Source: Hydrangea macrophylla
Lineage: Eukaryota; Streptophyta; Magnoliopsida; Cornales; Hydrangeaceae
Assembly (NCBI GenBank): GCA_033977485.1
Contig: CM066995.1
Location: 52,513,162-52,577,161, forward strand
DNA length: 64,000 nucleotides
Reading direction: 5' to 3'
Shown: piece after piece, positions 11,408-24,115 of the stretch
Layout of the letters: the number at the start of each line of letters is the position of its first letter
Numbering within the stretch: position 1 is the stretch's first letter
Made by a program: the position numbers and the translations under genes
The notes under the pieces: generated by a model
Database searches by the model: none
Seen by the model: the letters and a program-made list of their open reading frames with translations, nothing else
What the model was told of the DNA's origin: nothing

Positions 11408-13975
11408 ATGAGTCTAGCATACATTTTTTGGCCCAAGCATCTTGGGCATTTGAGTGAGAAATGTATGCAACTCCTTGCAAAGATAGAACTCATCTCTAAC
11501 ATAAAAGGTATGCCTTTAAGTCACTGTGTTCATTACATTCTTGGTAAACAACAAAGAGTTTCATTTTCACACACTGTTAAAAGAAAGCATGATTTGTTGG
11601 AATTGGTTCATTCCGTTGTGTATGACCTTATGAAGGTAAATCACTAGGAGATGCTTCTTATTATGTCACTTTTATCAATGATGCTTCTCAAAAAGTGTGG
11701 GTTTATTCAATGAAACATAAAGATGATGTGCTACGTATCTTCAAGTACTTCCATACTAAAGTTGAAAGGGAAAGTGGCAAGCCTTTGAAATATATTTGAA
11801 TCGATAATGGTGGAGAATATATTGGAGAATTCCAAGAATATTATAAATCCCATGTCATTAGACATAACCAAACCGAGCTGGGTACTCCTCAACACAATAG
11901 TGTGGCAGAGAGGATGAACCAGACTATTTATGGTAGAATTTGGTGTATATTTTTCATGCTAAATTGCCAAGATCCTATTGGGGTATGGCAATGCGGACTT
12001 CTTGCTACTTGATAAACTTATCCCCTTTGGTTCCTTTGAAGGAGATTATTCGGAAAGGGTATAGAGGCAAAGATTCTTATTTTGAACACTTAAGAGTGCT
12101 TGGTTGCAAGTCATTTGTTCATGTTCCAAGAAAGAAATGATTCAAACTTAATGATAAATCAAGACCATGCATTTTCTTGGGCTATGGATATGAAGAGTTT
12201 GTTATAGATTGTGGTCCCGAGACAAAGAAAGTGGTTAGAAGTTGGTATGTAATCTTTAGTGAAGACCAAACAATTAAAGATTTTGGGAAGATTGATAATC
12301 TTCAAGATTTTCATGAAGGTCATTATTAATATGGGTTCTAATGTTTCTTTGGTGATTCATGATGATGGGGGAGATGTGCAAGAAGATCATCATGAAGTGT
12401 TTGGTGAAAATCCTCACTTGAAACAAAATTTTGAGCAAGAGGAAGAATAATCCCAAGAACCACTATCTCAAGTGCCTCCACCGGAACCTCTAGTTAGAAG
12501 ATCTTCAAGAGAACCACAATCTTCCATAAAGTACTCTCCAAATGAGTATGTTTTTCTTAGTGATGGGGGAGAACCGAAAAGTTATCAAGAAGCACTAGTT
12601 CATGCATAACAGGAGAAGTGGCAAAGGGCTATGCAAGATGAGTTTGAATCTTTGCAAAAATCAACACTTATGAGTTGGTGCAACTTCCAAAGGGCCAAAA
12701 AGTTTTGAAATACAAATGGCTTTATAGCTTGAAAATGATGTTGAAAAAAGTGTCAAGTACAACGCAAGACTTGTTGTGAAAGGCTTTGAACAAATGCAAG
12801 GTGTTGACTTTGATGAGAATTTTTCACCGGTTGTTAAGATGTCTTCTATTCATAGTATTCTTGGTCTAGCGGCATGCCTAGACTTAGAAGTGGAGCAACT
12901 AGATGTTAAAACTGCTTTTTTTCATGGTGACTTAAATGAAGAAATTTATATGGAGCAAGCTCAAGGTTTTGAGATTGAGGGTAAGGAACATGGCTTGCAA
13001 ACTCAAGAAAAGCTTATACGACTTGAAGCAAGCTCCCCGGCAATGGTCCAAAAAAATTGACTCCTTTATATGGTGGGCCATGGTTACAAGAGAACAAATG
13101 TAGATCATTGTGTTATGTTAAAAAGTTTGGTGGTGATTTCATCATTCTTTTGCTCTATGTAGATGACATGTTACTTTTTGAGAAAGACATTGGTAAGCTT
13201 GACAAGCTGAAGGAAGATTTGAGCAAGTCCTTTGACATGAAGGATTTGGGACCGTCAAAGAAAATCTTGGGAGTGGAAATCAAGCTGGATAGAAAAGCAA
13301 GGAAGTTGTGGTTGTCACAAAAGAAGTACTTAGAACGAGTACTTAAAAAATTTAAGAAGAAGGATGCACAATTGGTCGGCACACCACTAACAATTCACTT
13401 TAAATTAGGCTTAAAGCAATGTCCTTCCAATGAGAAGTAAAAGAGTGGGATGAAAGGTGTTCCTTATGCATCCATCATTAGAAGCTTGATGTATGCTATG
13501 GTTTGTACAAGATCGGACATTACACATGTCATTGGGGTAGTGATCGAGTAGATTTCTTGCAAATCCAGGAAAAGAGCATTGGTCAGCAATAAAGTGGATT
13601 ATAAGATACCTCAAGGGAATATTGAAGTTATGTTTGTGCTTTAGGGTGAGAAACCAGTGGTGGAAGGTTACACGGATTCTGATATGGTTGGTGATGTTGA
13701 CAAAAGAAGATCCATTTCAAGTCACTTGTTCACTTTTCGCGAGGGAGCTATTTCATGGCAATCTAAATTGCAAAAGTGTGTTTCTCTTTCAACTACTGAA
13801 GTCGAGTATAGCCGCAACAGAAGTATGCAAAGAAATGTTATGGTTTATGCATTTCTTGGAAGAATTGGGTGTGAAGCAAGACAAGCATCTTCTCTATTGT
13901 GGTAGTCAAAGATTGATCTTAGAAAGAATGCCACTTACCATGCTATGACAAAGCATATAGATGTCTTCCTTTTAT
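11408..13975 (+). pseudogene. Decayed Copia (Tnt1-like) pol fragment
   Basis: Pieces of a Copia polyprotein follow in normal order. They are the GAG-pre-integrase/zinc region (11408-11650, LGHLSEKCMQLLAK), the integrase core (DNGGEY at about 11807-11825, PQHNSVAERMN at about 11890-11920), the RT (12776-13440, with VKTAFFHGDLNEEIY and the catalytic YVDD at about 13156) and RNase H (YTDSDMVGD at about 13670). A final KHIDV lies near 13955. The fragment is broken by stops and frameshifts, for example a stop just before the DNGGEY motif. Gag, protease and LTRs are absent. The 3' end stops abruptly against a truncated chromovirus LTR. It is not the same family as C1-C3. Confidence 0.85.
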
Positions 13976-13981
13976 GTAAAA

Positions 13982-14974
13982 TTTGCATGTTTCCGTAAAA
14001 GCCGATGTGCTATGGAAACATAGGTGGATCGATCCACCCTTTGTACCTGGATCGATCTGATTCGGCATTTCACACAGAATATCCTCCCAGAAGTCCGGAT
14101 CGATCCGTCCTTTTACCCGGATCGATCTGGGTTCTGCATAACTGAATTTTGCTACTAAAAACCCCTATTTTTGAAGTCTAAACATACTAAAACTCAAACC
14201 AAACTTCTTGGTACTTAGAAAAAACACTTCAAACAACTCTTCAAGCTCTTCCAAAATTAACCAAGCATGTAAAAACACCATTATCACTTTGTAGATTGTG
14301 AATTCAACCTCATTTGGACAAATCAAGCAATCGAATTCTTACTTTTGTCAAAACTAGTATTAGAATAGAAACTAGTTGGAAATAAATTCAATACCTTTAC
14401 AATGGCTGAAATTTCCTTCTCCTGTATCTATTTCCTTGTTTTACAATGAAGCTGATGAGTCACAATAGAGGTGTCATCCTCTTAGGCTTCCTAGCCAAAC
14501 TTTTGCCTATTTACATTTATACCCCCAATATTTCTTAAAGCTTTATTATGAAATCCCCTAAACAATTATGTTAACTACCCAATATCTACGTGGGTATTTG
14601 TCTCTGTCATGTGTGGATCCCAAACGTGGTCCCACATATTTTGTAAAGTTGCTAATTAACCTACCAGTTATGAATCTGGTTCTAATTCACTCTTACACGG
14701 GTACCCAAACTGGCACCATAAAAGATCACAACTAAAATAAAATATTAAAAACACTTCAACAAATGTTCATTTAATCATATAAATGCGACTAAATGCAATT
14801 TATTTAATTCGGACCTCTCGTGGGTCCCACTTCATATCAGTCCAACTATACCCTTTCGAAACACTTATCACCTTGAGGTAACTGGAACTTCCTCAAATTA
14901 TCACATGCTATTATTATACTAATTAATGCATGCAAAGCAGATATTATCTCATTTCTCCGGGTACGGGTATTACA
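13982..14974 (-). repeat. 3' LTR of the chromovirus-like element, truncated
   Basis: In element orientation it starts TGTAATACCCG at 14974 and is collinear with the 19381-21075 LTR. It lacks about 240 bp at its 3' end and about 450 bp in the middle (around 14400-14500). Near its left end are the palindromes GGTGGATCGATCCACC (14023-14038) and CGGATCGATCCG. Confidence 0.8.
14023..14140. repeat. GGATCGATCC palindrome cluster in the chromovirus 3' LTR
   Basis: Four GGATCGATC-centred units occur in under 120 bp. One is a perfect 16-bp palindrome (14023-14038) and one a perfect 12-bp palindrome. The matching cluster in the other LTR is at 19670-19780. Confidence 0.8.
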
Positions 14975-14990
14975 TTTCTCCCTCCCTTTT
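14975..14990 (-). promoter_or_regulatory. Polypurine tract of the chromovirus-like element
   Basis: AAAAGGGAGGGAGAAA on the minus strand directly abuts the LTR start TGTAATACCC, as expected for the plus-strand DNA primer at a 3' LTR. It confirms the element's orientation. Confidence 0.8.
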
Positions 14991-15479
14991 GGAAGTTTGT
15001 CCTCAAACTTTTCTTACCTCAAGAATCCAACAAGTGAGGATACTTTTCTCAGATTTTTTCTTCACGTTCCCAAGTCACCTCCTTTACCGAATGATTATGC
15101 CAAAACACCATTTCTAGGGGAATGACTTTGGTTTTTAACACTTGATTTTTCCTATCTAGGATTTGAACTGGATGTTCAACATAAGTGATCTACATTCCAA
15201 AAGTTGGATTTGAACTGCAATTTATAACACTAGATTTTTCCAAAAGTTGTTTTTACCTAACTTCTGTCCAATACACCGATGATCTACATTTCCGCCATAT
15301 AATGCCTCATAAGGTGTCATCCCAATACTCGTTTGGAAGCTATTATTATAACAGAATTCCACCAATGGTAAATGGGTTTACCAATCTAATTTGAAATACA
15401 TAACACATCCTTGAAGGATATCTTCCAGAATCTAAATAACTCGTTCGGATTGGCTGTCTGTCTGAGAATGAAAAGTTGT

Positions 15480-18400
15480 GCTAAAGTGCAAGGCTGTCCC
15501 CACTGCTTTTTGCAAAATCTCCCAAAACCTAGACACAAAACGTGTGTCCCGATCTGATACAATAGATACTGGTCTTCCATGTAATCAAATCACTTTTCTG
15601 ACATAAAGCTCTGCCAACTTTGTCAGATCACGAGTCTTAATTGGCAAGAAATGGGCTAACTTAGTCAATCAGTCAACGATCACCCAAATACTATCATTAG
15701 ACTTTGGATACCGTGACAAACTCATTGTAATATCCATAGTGATATGATCCTATTTCCATTCCAGTATCTCTGATGGTTGTACTTCTCCGGTGGGTCGTTG
15801 ATGTTCTATTTTCACTCGTTGACAAGTTATACACTTAGCCACAAACTCGGTAACTTCCCGCTTCATACCACACCACCAATACACTTCTCGCAAATCCCTA
15901 TACATCATGGTACTACCCAAATGCACGGAATACCTCGTGTTGTGAGCTTCTTCCATAATCTTATCTTTCAACTCTTGGATATTAGGAACACATAAACGAT
16001 TAACATACCTCAACACGTTATTCTAAAAACTGAACTCTGGCTGTCTACTCTCAGGTAACTCTTCAACTATTTTCTTAAAATTTGGATCCAAAAGCTGACT
16101 TACCTTGATTTCATCAATCAAACTCGGTTGTGCTATGATTGCTGCCGTTAAACCATCTTAAATTCCGGGAATCACTTCAAGTTCCAATCGTTCAAATCCT
16201 TGTACTAACTTTGCTTGAGCTATTAAAGAATAAGCCAAATTTTCCAATGACTTTCGACTCAATGCATCGGCAACCACATTCGCTTTACCGAATGTTACTA
16301 AATCTTCATGTCATAATCTTTCATTAATTCAAGCCATCTTCTCAGTCTCATGTTTTGCTCTCATTGGGTAATAAATATTTTAAACTCTTGTGATTGGTAA
16401 ATTTCTCACACGTTTCCTTGTACAAGTAGTGACGCCAAATTTTTAATGCGAAGATTACTCCCGCCAACTCTAAGTTATGGGTTGGATAATTCTTCTCGTG
16501 TGTCCTCAACTGCCTTGAAGCATAAGCTATCACCTTACCCTCTTGCACTAGAACACATCCTAGGCCCTAATAGGAAGCATCACCGCATATACTAAAACCT
16601 CCAATACTTGACAGAATAGCCAATATTGTTGCTGAAGTCAACTTGTTTTTCAACATTTGGAAACATTCTTCACATTCTTTATTCCACACAAAAGCCATAT
16701 CCTTTTTCATTAACTGGGTCATTGGAGTCGCGATTCTAGGAAAATCTTGAACGAACTTTCTATAGTAACCGGCTAATCTCAAGAAGCTTTGAACTTCGAA
16801 AACATTTGTCGGTCTTAACCAATTCTTAACGGCTTCTATCTTTTGTGGATCCACGTAAACACCATTCTTAGAGATCACGTGTCCAAGAAATGTAACATTT
16901 GTTAACCAAAATTCACTTTTCTTTAACTTCCTAAATAATTGCTATTCTCTGAGTCATTGTAAAACTAACCTTAAGTGTCGCTCATGTTCCTCCTAGATTT
17001 TAGAATATATTAAGATGTCATCAATAAATACAATCACAAATTTATCTAGATAAGTCTTGAACACTCGATTCATCAAATCCATAAAGCGGCTGGTGCATTT
17101 GTGACCCCAAATTGCATAACAAGAAATTCATAGTGCCCGTACCGAGTTCTAAAAGCTATCTTCTCAACATCTTCAACTTTAACCTTTAACTGGTGATACC
17201 TGGATCTCAAGTCAATCTTAGAAAAGAGTTATGCCCCTTGTAACTAATCAAACAAATCATCAATATGTGGCAACGGATACTTGTTCTTTATGGTTTCCTT
17301 GTTAATCTCCCGGTAATCGATGCACATTCGCATTGTTCCGTCTATCTTCTTCATAAATAAAATCGGTGCACCCTATGGCGATACACTTGGCTGAATAAAT
17401 CCCTTATCAAGTAACTCTTGCAACGAGTCTTCAACTCCTTCAATTCTACCAAAGCCATTCGATATGGTGCCCGTGAAATCGGTTTAGTCCCCGGCATCAC
17501 ATCTATCCCAAATTCAATTTCCCTCTCAATTAACATGTTTGGCAAATTTTTTGGGAAACATCTGGAAATTCCTTGACCACAGATATCTTCTAATTTTAAT
17601 TCAGTACTTCAAACATCGAGTTTGTACACAAAAAGCCTTGACAACCCTTTTTAATAAATGACAAGCTTTGACAGCTGACACCAAATAAGACAATGATACT
17701 ACACCTATCCCTTGGAAACAAAATTTGTCTTGATTTGGCAATTGAAATGTTACTCTCTTGTTCTCACAATTGATAATAGCATGATTTGCAAATAGCCAGT
17801 CCATCCCTAAAATAACGTCAAAGTGTTGAATGACCAACGGTACTAGATCAATGAACAACCTTCTACCATTTACGTCAATCCTGTAAGCTTCAAAGACACC
17901 CAATCTCACTAGTGGCGCTCCCGATGGAAGTGCAATAGATAAATCAAAATCTAGTAATTCTAAGGATTTGTCTAAATTCCTAGCAAATTGATGTGATGCA
18001 AGAGAGTGAGTTAACCCCGAATCAAATAACATCTTGGCAGGTCGTATGCAAATAGAGAGTATACCTGAAACTACTGTATCGACCGCAGTGGTCTCCTCGG
18101 GCTTAAGCTGAAAATACCTTTCTAGCCATTGCTTTCTCCCTTGGGATTGCTACTAAGATGGCCTCTGACTTGGTTCACTACCCACGGAAGAGCTGGGACC
18201 TCCCTATCTTTTCTTGGGATAATTACGTTCTCGATGCCCCAAGTCACAACATGAATAACACCTTATTCCACTGCCATCTATACTTTATCTCAGAGTAATA
18301 CTTTATCTAGGAGGATTAGGACAATCCCTTGCCACATGTCCCAGTCGTCGACAAATGTTGCAAATGATAGGAGACATACTACATACTCCCCAGTGATATT

Positions 18401-19200
18401 TACCACAAGTCTGACACCTGGGTTTGTTACCCCCACTTCACGATGAACTGCCAGAAATCTGTCTTTTAGAATTACCCTGTCACTAGAATTGACTACCTCT
18501 TGGCCTCTTGAATGTTTGACCTTATCCTGATGGTAACACACCTCGTTTAACAATCAAGGCTACGTCTAGCACTTCTGAATATGTCAATAGCCGATGTGTA
18601 TCCACTTTTCCCCTGATTTCATCATGGAGCACTTTCTCAAATCTTCTTGCCCGAGTAAACTCGTTCAGAAGCAAATCCATTGCAAATCTAGCCAAACTTT
18701 TGAATTTAGCGGCATAGTCTCTAACGGTCATATTACCTTGATTGAGATGAAAAAATTCTCGGGACTTTAATTCACTAAAAGACCGAGGAATGTATTATTT
18801 TATGAACTCTTTGATAAGCCCATTCCAGGTAGTCGGCGCTCATTGCCTTAATATTGACGTTCACCAGTTCTGTGCTTCTTCTTTCAATGTATCGGAGGCA
18901 AACAAGACTTTCTGTTCCTCTGAACATAGCAAAGCACGAAAAATTCTTTTTATGTCGGTCAACCAATGGTCGGCCTTCATCGAATCAGATTCTCCTTTGA
19001 ACTACCCTGGCTTTTTCTTGTAGAACGTGATAATGCTTATCAGTTCCACCCTCCATCCTAGATTTGACGAGCTCGGTCCCTCCTCCACAACTTGAGTTTC
19101 GGCCACTCTTACCAACTTTTCCATAACTACCTCTATTCTATCCATACGAGCCGAAGGTGGGTCTCACCTCCAGACATCCTTGCCTGGCACCCATAATGAG
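15480..19200 (-). pseudogene. Chromovirus gag-pol, broken by many stops and frameshifts
   Basis: Domains in element order are as follows. Gag (about 19190-18500) includes FFHLNQGNMTVRDYAAKFKS and RFEKVLHDEIRGKV. Two zinc-binding motifs follow at about 18435-18310 (CQTCGKYHWGVC and CNICRRLGHVARDC). The aspartic protease (18032-17601) has LFDSG and later VILGMDWL. The RT (about 17545-16900) has its catalytic motif as FIDD at 17028-17017. RNase H is at 16878-16348. The integrase zinc region is at 16016-15750, and the decayed integrase core runs on to about 15500, with SDRD and HSQTDSQSE still readable. At least ten frame breaks separate these pieces, so no protein can be made. A usual alanine after DSG in the protease is a leucine here. 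Confidence 0.85.
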
Positions 19201-19363
19201 GTATATACATACACGTTACTTTTAAATAAATCACGGTGCATGCTAAACAACATTTTAAAGCATGCTAAGTAAACATGTATGCATAATCGAGTAACTATGT
19301 GTCATTTTATTCAATTTACACATCGTATTTGTCGTCTCTCGTTCCCAAAGGCTCTAACCTATT

Positions 19364-19375
19364 ACTCTAATGCCA
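19364..19375 (-). promoter_or_regulatory. Degraded primer-binding site (initiator Met tRNA type)
   Basis: TGGCATTAGAGT on the minus strand lies five bases past the 5' LTR end. The usual plant form is TGGTATCAGAGC, so three of twelve positions differ. The position fits exactly. Confidence 0.65.
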
Positions 19376-19380
19376 AAAAT

Positions 19381-21075
19381 TGCCACACCCCAACCAGCCC
19401 CGGTAGATTGGGACACGTGTCACAAGACTATACGCGCCCCAAACTACACCAAAATAACAAGAAAACTAGTAAATAAGCATCATTTAAAAAGCTTTGCTGT
19501 GGCAAAACAGATCCAAGAGCAAAATCGTCATTTAGAAAAGATAGCAAAATTTTATACCAAAAGAAAGGTCTTTGAGTCCCGGTTCCAACACAAAAAATGG
19601 TGTCAAATCTGAGTTTTTTAGAAAGAGTTATGCACGTTTCCATAAAAGCCGAAGTGCTATGGAAACATAGGCGGATCGATCCGCCCTTTGTACCCAGATC
19701 GATCCGATTCGACATTTTCACGCAAAATGTCCTCCTAGAATTCCATATTGATCCGCCCTTTAACCCGAATTGATCCGGGTTATGCAGAACTGAATTTCGC
19801 TGTTAAAACCCCCTATTTTTGAAGTCTAAACATACCAAAACTCAAACCAATCTTCTTGGAACTTAGGAAACACCTACTCAAGCTCTTCCAACATTAACCA
19901 AGAATGTAAAAACACTATTATCACTTTATAGATTATAAATTCAACCTCATTTGGACAAATCAAGAAATCAAATTCTTACTTTTGTCAAAAATAGTATTAG
20001 CATAGAAACTAGTTGGAAATAATTCAATACCTTTACAAAACCACTTGTTTAAACCAAAATACATCTCTTTTTACAACTCAAGTTGAAATTAAGTTCCATT
20101 TTACAAGCACAAACATTCACCAACATGACTCCCAACTCAAACCCAACTTTATATCTTACAACATGAGTTCAAATGCTCAAACAACTTAAACTCAATGGGA
20201 AAAACACCCAACATACCAATAAACTCCAAACCACATTCTAAAGCATTAAAAGTTAGTTCTTACCATTTTACAACTTACAAAATAAGTTTGCAACCCAATT
20301 ACATCTAGTTCTCCCTACAAAATATTTACAACTACAACCCTACAAACATGAGTTCCAACTCCTTCAAGGCTAACATAATTACACGCCTATGAATATATAA
20401 ACAATACGATTCTTCGTCCGGATTCTCAATAATTTCCTTCCCTCATCACAATCCGTACATGTGGTGGTTATTCAATAACCACACAGGATACAATATTGTT
20501 TTAAGCTTACGCTTAGTGAATACTTTAACCGTGCCATTGAAGTATGAATGTGCATATGCAGTATTTAACAACACAACGATAAACCAGTCGCCGGTATGTC
20601 ACTTTTGCCTATTTACATTTACACCCCCAATATTTCTTAATGCTTTATTATGAAATCCCCTAAACAATTATGTTAACTACCCAATATCTAAGTGGGTATT
20701 CGTCTATGTCGCGTGTGGGTCACAAACGTGGTCCCACATATTTTGTAAAGTTGTTAATTAACCTACCAATTATGAATCTGGTCCCAATTCACTCTCACAC
20801 AGGTACCCAAACTGGCACCATAAAAGATCACAACTGAAATAAAATATTAAAAACACTTCATCAAATGTTCATTTAATCATATAAATGCGACTAAATGCAA
20901 TTTATTTTATCAGGACCTCTCATGGGTCGTACTTCATATTTGTCCAACTGTGCCCTTTTCGGAACACTATCATGTCGGGATAACTGGAACTTACCCAAGT
21001 TATCACATGTTATTAACTACTAATTAATGCATGCAAAGCAGATATTATCTATTTTCTCAGGGTACGGGTATTACA
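19381..21075 (-). repeat. 5' LTR of the chromovirus-like element (1695 bp)
   Basis: In element orientation it runs from TGTAATACCCGTACCC to GGGGTGTGGCA. Compared with the 3' copy it carries an extra segment of about 450 bp (roughly 20035-20590). Its last 250 bp are absent from the truncated 3' copy. The 3' end resembles the G-family LTR end (both carry an ACACGTGGCAC-like segment), so the two families look related. Confidence 0.8.
19670..19780. repeat. GGATCGATCC palindrome cluster in the chromovirus 5' LTR
   Basis: It contains the perfect 16-bp palindrome GGCGGATCGATCCGCC at 19670-19685 and further, partly decayed GATCGATCC-like units. The homologous palindrome in the 3' LTR reads GGTGGATCGATCCACC, different at two symmetric positions. 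Confidence 0.8.
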
Positions 21076-21099
21076 AAAAGTCACTTTGCAATATCTCGA

Positions 21100-21690
21100 T
21101 TTTCTTGGCTACTCCTATGTAGGGACACAGAATAGTCGCATATACTATAGTGGCATACTATTCAGAACAAAAAAATTTTTTTATCAAAATTACTCTTCCT
21201 AGACGAGAGTACATTTAACTTCCATGAAGATAACTTCCTTTTGATCTTTTCCACAACCATGTCCCAAGGACCCAAGTAGCTAGCAAAAGCATTCGGTTTG
21301 GCCCCCAAATGGGAACCCCAAGTATTTTATCGGTAATATATATGCTTTAATTTATACGCATTTAATCCCCTTAGCCCATCGATCTTTATAAATTCATCTA
21401 GAATATCCATCTCCATAAAACCACCTCAATGTCCTTTTTATGCTTATGACTTAGACTTCCCTTCCTGGACAAAAAAGCATTGTATCATCCACGTATTTAA
21501 GGTGAGATATCCTTAGGCCATTGGAACCTAATAGGTATCCTCTTCATAAATCCATGTCTGAAGCATTTTGAATCAGGCATGACAGTCCTTTAACTGCAAT
21601 GTTAAACAATATAGGAAACAGCTACCTGGTCACACCTTATCTAAGTCCTTTCTCCAAAAAATCTTTTAAAGCTATCTAAGCATAATTTAA
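21100..21690 (-). pseudogene. LINE (L1-type) reverse transcriptase fragment
   Basis: On the minus strand, fragments of a non-LTR RT can be read in order. They are a degraded KGLRQGDPLSPYLF-like region near 21650, IRFQWPKDIS followed by YVDDTMLF at about 21500-21470 (the catalytic box), and VVEKIKRKLSSWK...LSSR at about 21270-21190. The last is typical of plant L1 elements. It is 5'-truncated and full of stops. Confidence 0.65.
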
Positions 21691-21766
21691 GAACTATTTG
21701 TTCACCACATCTGAATTTTAAGTTACAAACTTAGGTTGTGTGTGTTATTGTTGAAGCAACGAGATA

Positions 21767-21775
21767 GAGAGAGAG

Positions 21776-21842
<67 letters not shown>
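21767..21842. repeat. Compound microsatellite (AG)n(GT)n
   Basis: An AG run changes into a GT run of about 30 dinucleotides with one TA interruption near 21808. Confidence 0.95.
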
Positions 21843-21845
<3 letters not shown>

Positions 21846-22045
21846 GAATGATAAGAGTTTTGGGCAAGTAAAATGGACTAGATATATTGCTAAATAACTA
21901 GTGGAATCCTAACAATAATTAAAATCCAGAGAGAGAAAGAGAGGGAGAGAGAGAAATTGAAGAATGATAACGATTTTAGGCAAGTAAAATAGACTATGAA
22001 TATTGAGAAATAACTAGTGGAATCCTAACAATAATTAAAATCCAG
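21843..22045. repeat. Local tandem duplication, about 87-bp copies
   Basis: The segment from GAAGAATGATAA to TTAAAATCCAG at 21843-21929 recurs with few changes at 21959-22045. A short AG-rich spacer separates the copies. The duplication lies next to the microsatellite, so slippage or unequal exchange is likely. The following 22046-22292 holds nothing recognisable. Confidence 0.85.
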
Positions 22046-22343
22046 TATTTGGTTAGGACAAGAAAAATGGAATATGAATATTGGTAAAAAAAAACTAGAC
22101 TGCCCTTGTAGGCTAAAATAAATGATGAGAGTTAAGATTCAAAGTTATCATATGTCCAAAATTTGAGGATAATTAAGAAAATAATGGCTTAACACTAAAG
22201 TTTATTAGACATTGTCAAGAAAGATATCATGAACTAATAGAGCTTCTACCTAAAATTTTAGAAATTCAGACATAGTTTTCATTGTGCAGTGATGTCATGA
22301 CCCTTCCCGCTACCAGCAGAAATCGGACACATGGTACACCACC

Positions 22344-23811
22344 TATTGGGATTGTGCCCTCAAACCTGGTCTTTATGTATATGACTTTTGGCATTTTATA
22401 TATGGAAATTATTTATACATTTAATTTTGTATGTTTCATGAGATGAATGTTTGTAATCCTTAAATACCAAAGTAAGTAATTCGTGTATGTATGAGATACA
22501 TGCATACGAGATACGAATTACTAAACTTTGATATTAACAATTGTCACAGTGGATGACAAGACTGGATATCTCATCAGATAGACATTGTAGCATGATTAAC
22601 TACCATTAGATGGAGTGATGGATCTCAATCGCTAGAGTATAAATTTTGATTAATATGCTAGTGCTTATAGTGCATTGACGGACCATGAGATTCCTATTGA
22701 CATATTAAATTGTCAATAGTTGATAGGAACTCATAACTTGTATAAAGTACGTGTTTTTAATCTTGAGACGATTATGGACACAAACTATGGATGTGACTGC
22801 TTTGACTTACCAATCAGTGAGGTCTTCGAGATCAACACTTGGGTATCTTGGGTAAGTCATGTTCATAGGGATGTGAACATACATTGTCAAGATTAAATCC
22901 ACCCTATTATAAAGAGTAAGCATTCCCTTGAGAATGCTACCAAGTTGATTATTGAAAATTGTAGTCTTGTTGATAAGTAGATATCAACATGTTTGGTAAT
23001 CATGAGTGGTGAATGAAACTCAAGGAATGGAAGATGTAATCATCATTCAGGTTGACAGTAACAGTTATCTGACTATCTGAATGTGATTATGAATGATGAT
23101 GGTAGAGGGACATTAGTACACCATATAAGTCTAGTTATCGCTTCGGATATGTTCTTTTGAGTTGGAGTGCAGTTATCATCAAATAGTGGAGTTAACATTA
23201 ACTGATCAGTTGGTTAATTAGTTGGTGAAAGAGTTTGATCATAGTGATTAACGACTGATCTGAGCCAACTATAAAGAACCTAGGAGGTTCACTCTTAGCT
23301 CTGCAAGAATACTTGGAAAGGCAGAAAGAGGAGTTCGATCAATCGAACTAGTTTCGATCAATTAAAGACTGGATACTTTGGATCGATCGAAGTTGCTTCA
23401 ATCGATCGAACGTTCGATAGATTGAAAGTGTTTCAATTGATCGAAATCCAAAGGTCGGTTTGAAAACCTATAAATAGGAGAACTTCGTCCAGAATAAGAT
23501 TGAATGTTGTTTTACTGCCCTTGCTCTCCATTTAGGGTTTTCCAAGCCTCCTATATCCTCTCTATTGGATTCCCACAAGCCCTAGCTTCTCTGGCAAGTA
23601 TTCGAGGAGTTATAAAGGTCAAGATCATCTCATGCTAAAGGAAAGAGATAAAATCAGAATTGGGTTCAAGTCCAAAAGGTAATTATCTTGTCCCTATTAT
23701 CCCTATGCATCTATGGAATTGATAAGTAGTAGATCCGGGCTACCAATAAAGTTTTTAAACTATTTTTTGCTGCGCGTATGATTTCAAGTTTTTCTTAAAC
23801 TAAATCCTACA
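22344..23811 (+). mobile_element. Solo LTR S1 of the C (Copia) family
   Basis: It starts TATTGGGATTGTGCCC (family consensus TGTTGGGTTTGTGCCC) and ends TCCTACA. It is flanked by perfect CCACC duplications at 22339-22343 and 23812-23816. It contains the family's palindrome array (23333-23450) and TATA box (23468-23477). It is the most diverged of the family's LTRs here, so it is probably an old insertion. Confidence 0.9.
23468..23477 (+). promoter_or_regulatory. TATA box of S1
   Basis: CTATAAATAG lies directly downstream of the TCGATCGA-type array, as in all other C-family LTRs in the window. Confidence 0.6.
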
Positions 23812-24079
23812 CCACCAAAGCTCATCCAATTCTTTTAAATTATCATAGCAGTGGAATAACACAAGTAAAACCAAAAAGAATCTCTTTGAAACAAAGTTCA
23901 TTTGAAAAACGTTGGACTACGAGTCCGTAAAATCCGTAATTATTTGAAAAGTTAATTATATTTCAAAGCAAGATTAAATATGATAAAAGGGACCCCAAAG
24001 GTACCATAAAGACCAATTAGAACTTTTAAAAACTTTCTGAAAAGAGGTGCTAAGAGTAAACGGGTAGAACCACTTTCAA

Positions 24080-24115
24080 CCGGTCGAGCTGCCCCGTTCG
24101 ACCGGTCGACAGCAA
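24080..24115. repeat. TCGA-centred palindromes in G1
   Basis: ACCGGTCGA and TCGACCGGTCGAC units sit at the position that in G2 holds the CAGTCGACTG array. The core differs, but dyad symmetry around GGTCGACC-type cores is kept. Confidence 0.6.

Larger units (their letters stand above)
13982..21075 (-). mobile_element. Decayed Ty3/Gypsy chromovirus-like element (Tekay/Del type)
   Basis: Two LTR copies in direct orientation (13982-14974 and 19381-21075) flank a minus-strand gag-pol. There is a degraded iMet-type PBS at 19364-19375 and a polypurine tract at 14975-14990. The lineage call rests on the integrase zinc region (HLGSTMMYRDLREVYWWCGM...CITCQRVK), which resembles Tekay/Del chromoviruses. 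A chromodomain was not found in the decayed 3' part. The left LTR is truncated by the junction with the Copia fragment, so a target-site duplication cannot be read. Confidence 0.8.
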
